Shown here: positions 56,261-64,000 of the stretch, piece by piece
Layout: every line of letters begins with the position of its first letter
Position numbering within the stretch: the stretch's first letter is position 1
From: Castanea sativa
Lineage: Eukaryota; Streptophyta; Magnoliopsida; Fagales; Fagaceae
Direction of reading: 5' to 3'
DNA length: 64,000 nucleotides
NCBI RefSeq assembly: GCF_040712315.1
Contig: NC_134013.1
Location: 31,097,001-31,161,000 of the forward strand
Made by a program: the position numbers and the translations under genes
The notes under the pieces: model-generated
Told to the model about the DNA's origin: nothing
Seen by the model: the letters and a program-made list of their open reading frames with translations, nothing else
Database searches by the model: none

Positions 56261-56896
56261 CCCTACAAAACAGTAACTTGCTTTGCAAATGTAGAGTAAT
56301 TCATGGTATAATGTGATCCTATGAATTTTCCTCTTCATCTCCACATTTTAAGGAAATCATGTAACCATATGGAATACATTTTAGATACACATAGAAGCCA
56401 CATATTAAATAAGAAATGCTACGAACATAATTTATTTTCACAATATCTAAAGTGGCGGATTGTGATTGTTTCAACATTACATTCACATGAAATCCCCACT
56501 AACATCACTTTTATTGTATACCAATCATAACCTTTGGAAAAAATGGTAAAATTACTTATTTATATTCATATATATATACACACACACTTATGGATATAAG
56601 ACCTATCTAAGCAATCTCAAACAAGCTATATACACCTGAGCTTCCCACTTAAATATAAAATAAAATAAAATAATTTTTTTTTATAAAAAAGCTCTAGTCA
56701 ATTCCTAGGTGGCCTCCGGAGAACTCATTAAAATTCATGAAAAGATGCTGGAGTTGTTGCCTGTGGAATGAGGAAAACATCATATGCGCAATGGCACTAA
56801 GTACAGAGCACAAATTTATACAATTAGATAACCATCTTATCAATTAAGAAAGTTGGTGCTTGCTTCTAAAGTAGAGTTTATATATCAAGAATGCAG
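56261..56896. other. AT-rich intergenic DNA, no gene seen
   Basis: Short A/T runs and a small (TA)/(CA) run at about 56570-56588. Nothing else supported. Confidence 0.4.
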
Positions 56897-57170
56897 TTCA
56901 TTCGGTCTATTTGGTCCACTTCGGTTCATTTTAGTTTAAATTAGTCTACTTTGGTCCAATTCAGTTCACTTCGATCCAATTCAGTGCACTTGGGTCCACT
57001 TTAGTAGTCCAATTAGGTCCCTTTCAATGCATTTCTGTCCAATTCAATCCATTTGGTCCAATTTAAACATTTCAGTTCACATCATTCCATTTCAATCTAT
57101 TCCAGTCTGATTTGGTCTATATCAATCTATTCGGTCTGTTTATGTCTACTTCAGTCCATTCAATTCAATT
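56897..57170. repeat. minisatellite, about 10-11 bp unit TTCGGTCCAC / TTCAGTCCAT
   Basis: Roughly 25 degenerate units of TT(C/T)(G/A)GTCCA(C/T/A) across 270 bp. Variation is mostly at the CGG/CAG and the last base. The array is on + as written. No known gene around it. Confidence 0.9.
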
Positions 57171-57754
57171 CTACATATTATCATTCTTCCCATATTTTGA
57201 ATATACTAATAAGGGTTGCACGTTTAGATAGAATTTTTTTTTTGGAAGTAGTATCAAATCATGTATTTAAATTTAGAATAGTTATTTAACATATGGCTCT
57301 CTATTTAGTATGATAATTTCTTAGAACCTATTTACTAAAGATAGTATCTACTCATAAAAGAATTCTACTAAGAATGATAACAAATGTCGTCATCTTCCAA
57401 TAATAAACAACTAAGTTTTGATAAAACATTATCACAATATTTAAATTTTCACAGTAAATGATGACATATGCTACAATTGAAACTCTTCATCAAATTAAAT
57501 ATCTACAACCATTTGCAATGAATATTTTGTGATTCATACTTCCTTCTTTTTCATTTTATTTTATGAGCCTAACTATGATGCTTAACTTACTTAATTTTTA
57601 ATAAACACATTTTTAAGAAAGAAAAGAAATGAACCAAATAACAAAAGACATATGTTATTGAAGTTTCTATTAAATAAAATTATAAATCTAGAAGATTTAA
57701 ACCTCTAATAAATTAGTGTTCTCTAGGTAACAAATAGAATACCATAGATCACCA

Positions 57755-57835
57755 ATTTTACTTTTTAAGTATGACTAACACATAAAACACAAAAAATTTA
57801 CTTTTTAAGTATGACTAACACATAAAACTCAAAAT
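57755..57835. repeat. two-copy direct repeat (about 38 bp)
   Basis: TTTACTTTTTAAGTATGACT then AACACATAAAAC(A/T)CAAAA, twice in a row with one or two differences. Confidence 0.9.
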
Positions 57836-58129
57836 ACATAAAGAAAATTTTTGGGACATTAAAATTTAGTGAGGCATTTTAGATATTGCACAATGAAATA
57901 TTCTAGGAATCATAAGATTTTGTTAGGATTTAACTAAGAAAATAATAGTAGAGACTATATGTTTGTGTACAAAATATAAAAGATAAAATTATTCAATTTT
58001 AAAATTGGGGGGATGAAACTATCCCAAACATGAAGGGGGAAAGTATTTTTTTTCTTTTGGTTGGTAAAACAATGTGTTAAAAATAAACCCAAGAAACTAT
58101 GGATTTTGGCTCAACAAATTGCTATAAAA

Positions 58130-59267
58130 AAAAAAAGGAATACAATAAAATGTCATGATATTTTCTCAATACCTTTAGCTATGGTGGGCCGTGGTATATG
58201 ATATTTTATAATTTTATTTTAAAGTAAAACTACATTCATAATATTTTCACAACAAATTCTAGATGATAAATTGTTATTGATTTTTAATTAGGACAGCCAC
58301 TTTAAACTATGCATTAAAAAAAAAAAAAACCAACAAAAGAAAATTGTGCATAAACAGTGAATTTTTGCTCACCAAATTTGACTAAACCAAAAAGAAGTCT
58401 AGAAACAAAACAAAATGTCACAACATTTTCACAGTACCTATATTTTTAGCTGTGGTAAGTTTCGGTTTGATATATTTTCATTTATATTATGGAAATATTA
58501 TCTCCATAGTATTTTCATAACAAATTCTAGATGGTAAGATGCTACTGATTTTAAAATGGACCCATGATTGATATCACCTTTTTATCCATCAATAATAGCT
58601 TATCACTTATGATTTTTTGTGAAATTAATGTGAAAATGTTGTGGACTTAGCAATTTTTTATTTGATCTATAAGAAACTGAGATCTCAACAATTGTAAAAA
58701 TATCGTGATAACAACAAGTGTTACAACATTTTTACAAAATATTTATTTTCAGTTGTAGTTGATTACAGCCTCATATTTTATTATTTTATTTCGGCCTATA
58801 AAAAATTAACACATCAATAATTATGTATTGTGAAATTTGTTGTGTCTATATAACAATATATATGTCAGCTCATAAATATTAAAAAATAAATAAATAAGAG
58901 CACAAACTGAGGATTGGTGGAAAAAAAAGGCTAATGAAGTGATGAACAACACATATTGAATAAATCAAAAAAAAAAAAAAACTATAGCTACTACAGTAGC
59001 TTTTACACATTTCTTACAACAAGTGTCATAACATTTTCACAAAATATTTATTTTCAGTTGTAGTTGGTCACAGTCACATATTTTATTATTTTATTTCAAC
59101 TTATAAGAAATTAACACCTTAATAATTGTGAAAATATTGTGAAATTTGTTGTGTCAATATAACAATACCTTTATTTTTAGTTGTAGTTAGTTCCAGTATG
59201 CTATTTTATTTTGATCTATAAGGAATTAACATCTCAATTGTGACAATTTGTTGCGTTAACTAACAAC

Positions 59268-59306
<39 letters not shown>

Positions 59307-59545
59307 AGTTGACCGGTCGATACTACCGAAAAAAAAGAGGCCAATTAACAGTGCAAATTGAACAAACCAAAAAGAAAAAATGTAGTTACTACTATAGCTT
59401 TATGCATTCACACTTTTGTTATGAAAGTGTTGTAAAAGATGTTGTGAATGTAGCACTTATTTTTTTACAATACCTTTATTTTTAGTTGTAGTTTGTTCTA
59501 GTATGAAATTTTATTTTGACCTATAGGGAATTAACACCTCAAAGT
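58130..59545. repeat. long degenerate tandem array, unit about 150-290 bp
   Basis: Five or more blocks share, in order, CA(A/C)AACATTTT(C/T)ACA, TATTT(A/T)TTTTCAGTTGTAGTT, TATTTTATT(A/T), CTATAA(G/A)(A/G)AATTAACA(C/T)(C/A)TCAA and TTGTGAAATTTGTTG. Starts near 58140, 58430, 58715, 59015, 59155 and 59460. The last block is cut by the retroelement at 59548. Each block also resembles a short element with CTACAGTAGCTTT-type spacers (58980, 59395). No coding potential. Confidence 0.7.
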
Positions 59546-59547
59546 TG

Positions 59548-60364
59548 TGCGTACAATTTTTAGACCCCTTAAAACATAACCAGATTAACCTAGTTATTTA
59601 ACCAAGTGATTAACTTAGGTAAATTATGCAAATCTAGGTTAACACATATAAATCATATCATTGACAAGTGCGAAAAACAAATAACACAACGATATGATAA
59701 CCCAAGAAAACCTAACGGGTAAAAAACTGGGGAGGATTTAACCTAGCTATCCTCAAGGTAAAACGAATCCACTATGAAAGAATTGAAGTTTACACAATAG
59801 CGACTTAAACCACTAACATCCTATTGCTACCTTGAGTAGGAAATTTACTACCACAACCACGTGACAGCTCCGAGTCCACGGACTACTTCTTTCTTGGATT
59901 CTTAGCAAGCGCAAGCACTCCTGCTTATATATCTTTAAGCTCTTGAATCTGCAACTGAATTGATCACCAAGCTCTTGACATCAATCTAGACCTTGATAAC
60001 CCTAAGTGTTTATGAAGGCAAACACCTCTAGATCTCACAAGAGATTCACACACACAGCATAAAGAGCAACCCTAAAACGTGGCTAGAGTTTTCCCTTTTA
60101 TACTTAAGACAAAACATAAAACCCTACATATAAAACGGGTTAGGGCTGAGTTAGAAAAATCTACAAAAAAACTATCTACACGAGCTTCGATCGATCAAGC
60201 CAGGTAGATTTACACAGTAAACCCTGTAGTACACTCGATTCCAACTTTACATTTAAACATACTTTGAGCAAGACTAAATCAAGGATAAACGTTTTGATCA
60301 TGGTTTGTCAACATTACAAATTGAAGTTCTAATATATTTAAACCTAAAATTTTAGAACCCAACA
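59548..60364 (-). repeat. 3' LTR of the inverted copy
   Basis: On -, TGTTGGGTTCTAAAATTTTAG (60364) to ...AATTGTACGCA (59548). It has CGATCGATC near 60190 and a CTATTGTTACC-like region shared with 43570s. More diverged from the first element's LTRs than those are from each other. Confidence 0.85.
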
Positions 60365-60879
60365 AACTCCCCATTTGGCAATCCGTGACAAAACACAAAA
60401 CTTACCCTAAATGCTCAAAGTTACAAAAACAACCCAACAAAAAAAATTCAACCTGACTACTATCTATTAGTTGCAAGTGTAAACAGCAGCACGACTGAAT
60501 CAACCTGTATATTCCTGTAACACCTAACAAACACATAAACGCATGTGTGGAAAATACAAGTAACCAAAAAATTAACTTCTTGATTTCACATAACAAAAAA
60601 TAAAGACATATATCATGAATAACCTCATAAATATAAATCAATAAACAATGTGAAACAAGAGACATATATAATCAAAGTATCTCCCCCTATCATGGACAAC
60701 CCAAACAAAAAATATCATGAGCCAAAAAGGTAAATACAGAATGAAGCACCTAGATACAATCTAAAGCTCCATAGCTCTATATCAACAAAATCTCCCCTTA
60801 ACAACAAAAACTCCTCTACATAACAAAAACTCCTCTATATATGTACTCTCCCTTTTTGTGACGAATTTCCAAAGGGCAC

Positions 60880-61932
60880 TCACTAATCATCAATAGGAGG
60901 TGGCGGAGGTGATCGTCTAATACTCTCCAAACCCGCTCACAAAGCACAAAGCTCATCAAGCATGTCTACTAAAAGCTGACCATGAGCCGCTTGAATGGTC
61001 ATGACAGTCTCCAACATACGACGAATATATGAATCATCCGAAGTAGAAGGTGGAGGAACAGCAGCAGCAGTAGTAGTTGGATCGACACACGCCTCAGCAG
61101 AAGTATCACCTGTAGAAAAGGGAGGAGGATGTGTGACACGAGAAGTCTCAACCCTAGGGTGGCACCTAAAGGAGCAACTATATGAACAGACTCAAACGCG
61201 TGAAAGTCTTCTAAACCTAAGTGCAAAAGGATCCGATGAATAAAAACCAGAAAAAAGAGCATGAGAAACAAAACTACTCCGATGAACCTCAATCAAAGAA
61301 CGAATGAAGAGATGGGGAAAGCTCATAGGAGCATCGGTGACAAGCGCATACAAAAACGCACATCTCTCTATAGGAATGGTGTGCAAATGAGAGATAGGCC
61401 ACAAAGAATGACAAGCAATCCGAAAGAAAAGATAATGAATCTCGGTCAACTCATTAGACATGATCTGAGGATCAGAACCCCACTAGATAGAAGTACCAAT
61501 AATGTATAACATGATGTCATCAAGGGGAGGAGACTCATCATAAGGATAAACAGGATGCTGGACTAGTGGCACCCCAAGAGCAGCAGCCATTACTGAAGGA
61601 GTAATGGTGTACTCGTCACCCCGTATCCAACTTCTCACAAGAGTGTTGGAATCATAGGAGTGAACAAAGAGGTTCGAGTAGAACTCTCTGATTAAGGTAG
61701 CCAAAGAGGGATGAGAAATGTTCATCAACGGCAACTAACCCCTACGCTCAAATTTTCTCCTAATCTCATGATCAAGCTCATCTAAAAAAACCTTTCTCTC
61801 AGCCTAAACGTTTCTAAAAAGATTCAAAGTCTCATATGTTTCCTAGTTTTTCTCACTCAAAAACCTATCACTCTCAAAGGAAGGAGCAGAAGAAGAGGAG
61901 GCTTTCCTATTAGCTCTAGTCTTCCTAGTCAT
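60880..61932 (-). pseudogene. PF20167-type ORF of the inverted copy
   Basis: ATG at 61932, opening MTRKTRANRKASSSSAPSF. Then IREFYSNLFVHSYDSN, SWIRGDEYTITPSVMAAALG, PISHLHTIPIERCAFLYALV and TDAPMSFPHLFIRSLIEVH. Several stops (near 61845, 61802, 61736, 61484) and a frameshift near 61250 break it. Closely related to 41393-42492. Confidence 0.75.
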
Positions 61933-61949
61933 GATGCTAAAGAGCAGAA

Positions 61950-63990
61950 AGGAGAGACAGACAATAGACAACAGACAAAAGACAAAAAACAAGAAAGTCC
62001 CAAAGGCAGACTGCAAGTTAGCACAAAAAATATAGAAAATAACAATCTAGATGATGCATGAACAATATCAACACATGATGCATGCTCTAATTCAGTGATA
62101 ATAAGTTCAATTTTACTTTGAAATCACAAAATTGGCTTGAGCATAGAGTTTTTACCAAAAACCCCAAATTTTGAAAAACCCACTTTCAAAAATCCAACAA
62201 ATTGACCAATTTGATCATTACACAAGATAGAAAACACAAAATAATGATCAAATCAACCAATCTAACAAGCCAATTTCATCAAAATAAGCTCAATTGAACA
62301 AAAACCCCAAATCGAATAGTTTCAAGCCCTAGAAATTTCCAATTTTTCCAAAACATCAAATTGATCAAATTAATGCACAAGGATCAGTTTTATATTGTTC
62401 CATAACAAAAACCCATTGATCAATTCCCAAAGAAAATACTTAAATCAACAAAAACCCCAAATTTTCATAGGTTTGAAATATGCTCAATATGCATCACAAA
62501 AATGCATGAAACATGAAAATAAATGAAAAAGGAAGGGCAAAAAGGTCTTACCGGCCTTAGAAGACAAAAACCTTGCAAAAGTTTCGAGGGAAAATGACAA
62601 AAAATTGATCTGAATCTTTGACCAATCGAAGAGAGAGAGAAAAGCTTTTGAAAAAGTGATGAGCACGTGAAAAGCTAATGGTTTTTAAAAAGTTCTCTAT
62701 GCAATTTTTGATTGATCGAAAATTAGATTCGATCGATCGAAAATTACATTCAATTGATCGAGAGTCAATCGAGCAGCGATCGAAACGGTTAAAGGCGAAC
62801 CAAAATTTTAATCGTAATTTCGGTCGGTCAAGAAATAGGGTCGATCGATCAAAAACCTGGAAAAAACAATTTTTTGAAAAATAGAGAAATTTTATGCAGA
62901 AACTCCTCAAGGTATAGAATTTTATGAATAAAATGCATGAGTATGAGATGAAATGCTTTTCAAAAACATTTATATTAAACCCAGATCTCCCAAAATTAAG
63001 ATTTTCAATCAATTATCCTTAAATTCTCAAACTTCAAACACATTTTGCATTTAAACTCAAGGAAGTTTCAGTCTTGGATGGCCAAAACAAAATCACACAC
63101 AATAACATCTACAAAGTTTAGCAAAGAGTAACTTTTGTAGTGTGTGCAATTAGCAAAAGCTTGAGATACATGTGAGGTGATATGTAAATAGTAATTAAGC
63201 ACAATTTCTACAAAATTCATCACATAATTTTGAAAGAGACTATCACTTAAAAAGTTACATCATATAACTCTCACATCTCCTAGAATAAAAGCTTGCAATC
63301 ATGTAAGTGTTTTTATTTTGCCTCATAATGTACACGCCAATTTTATTTGATTGATTTAATTATAATCCAATAATGTAGACACCAATTTTAGCATTTAAAC
63401 CAAGGCTACACCTTATGTTCTTTTTGTGCATATGCTACACTTTCTCGAGTACAAAATCTTACGATATGCACTAAGGTGTTCATGATTGGCTAGTAAACAG
63501 TGGTGAGATGGTTATTTATGCCTTTCTTATTAAGATCAAGTCTGACAATCAAAGGCATGTGACTCCAAGATTAAGACAAAGTGATAAAAAATTATAAACA
63601 TCTTCACACACGACATGCACTACAAAGCTCGAACTAGTAAAGTGCAACAGAATAAGCTCATCCAATCTAAACAAGTAAATTGACATGTTATGTAAAAGTA
63701 AATTGACCAACCTTGATTTCAAATCCAAGAAAAATAATGCAAAACACATTTTTCTTTCCTTTTCCTTTTCCTTTTTTTTTATTATTAATTTTTTTTTTTT
63801 TTTTGAAAAGAAATAACAAAAACAACCTAGAATGAAATGCATGAATGTTATGCAATGCAAATCCTAGATAAACAAAGAAAACAAAAACAACAAAGAACAA
63901 TGGTCACAAAGAGAAGAGAGATGAAGCACAAGGACCATGTCAGAAAGACTCAATTAGATCGAGCCTTCTGCAACCAAAACCTTTTAGATG
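61950..63990 (-). other. non-coding internal region of the inverted copy
   Basis: Counterpart of 39361-41320. It holds a cluster of TCGATCGATCGAAA words at about 62705-62850, denser than in the first copy, and two units of the AATTGGTGTGTACATTAT-type repeat near 63327-63395. Confidence 0.7.
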
Positions 63991-64000
63991 CGACTTTAGC

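Larger units (their letters stand above)
59548..64000 (-). mobile_element. second copy of the pol-less copia-like element, inverted, truncated by the window end
   Basis: 3' LTR at 59548-60364, then purine tract, PF20167-type ORF (61932 downward), 2 kb of the shared non-coding region, and at the window end the last codons of gag (complement of AGATCGAGCC...TTTTGGTTGC). Collinear with 39330-43857 of the first copy. The 5' part is beyond the window, so its target duplication cannot be checked. Confidence 0.85.

Overview
This is nuclear DNA of a flowering plant, most likely a woody eudicot; the family (an oak-like Fagaceae genome would fit) is a guess. The evidence is the AT-rich base composition, spliced genes with GT-AG introns, and dense nested plant transposons: Ty1/copia and Ty3/gypsy LTR elements, solo LTRs, MITEs, Helitrons, a TRIM and a SINE. 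I see no bacterial or organellar features and no CRISPR array. Most of the short open frames are chance or remnants.

The host content is small. Two complete genes lie tail to tail. A seven-exon gene on + (26037-28146, 368 codons, intact) encodes a plant relative of the C45 / acyl-CoA:6-aminopenicillanate acyltransferase NTN-hydrolase family. A three-exon gene on - (31276-28211, 117 codons) encodes a small VOC / glyoxalase-I-family protein. Their stop codons are 64 bp apart. A block holding the first gene plus the last two exons of the second has been tandemly duplicated to the left: a dead copy occupies about 2760-8260 and the tail of a further copy about 2253-2597. The dead copy has stops, deletions, two solo LTRs, a MITE arm and a foldback MITE. 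A second host gene, unrecognised, has a TATA box and two exons at about 13514-13844. It appears to be interrupted in an intron by a 9.5-kb gypsy element, and its next exon was triplicated with the end of that element's LTR (23359-25815).

Layout: 1-2250, AT-rich degenerate repeats. 2253-8260, duplicated block and pseudogenes. 8318-13251, a gypsy-type solo LTR split by a copia element. 13359-13844, MITE and gene fragment. 13957-23460, Tat-like gypsy element on -, carrying a second RNase H and an antisense intron-containing accessory ORF. 23359-25815, three tandem units. 25816-31400, the two live genes, with nested MITEs in the glyoxalase intron. 32200-33966, LTR nested in LTR. 34552-34903, TRIM. 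35232-43857, a copia-type element with gag and a plant transposon-protein ORF but no recognisable pol, flanked by GAAAA target duplications. 43961-44244, Mutator-like MITE. 44863-53049, a nest of Helitrons, one with a replication protein A-like exon. 53522-54269, solo LTR. 55228-55473, SINE. 56897-59545, minisatellite and long degenerate tandem repeats. 59548-64000, a second copy of the pol-less element in inverse orientation, running off the window.

The two live genes have no obvious common pathway. Their linkage is positional: they must share or overlap 3' ends. The most distinctive material is in the transposons: two different accessory-ORF retroelements, a head-to-tail Helitron array, and a tandem triplication that fuses LTR sequence to a host exon.
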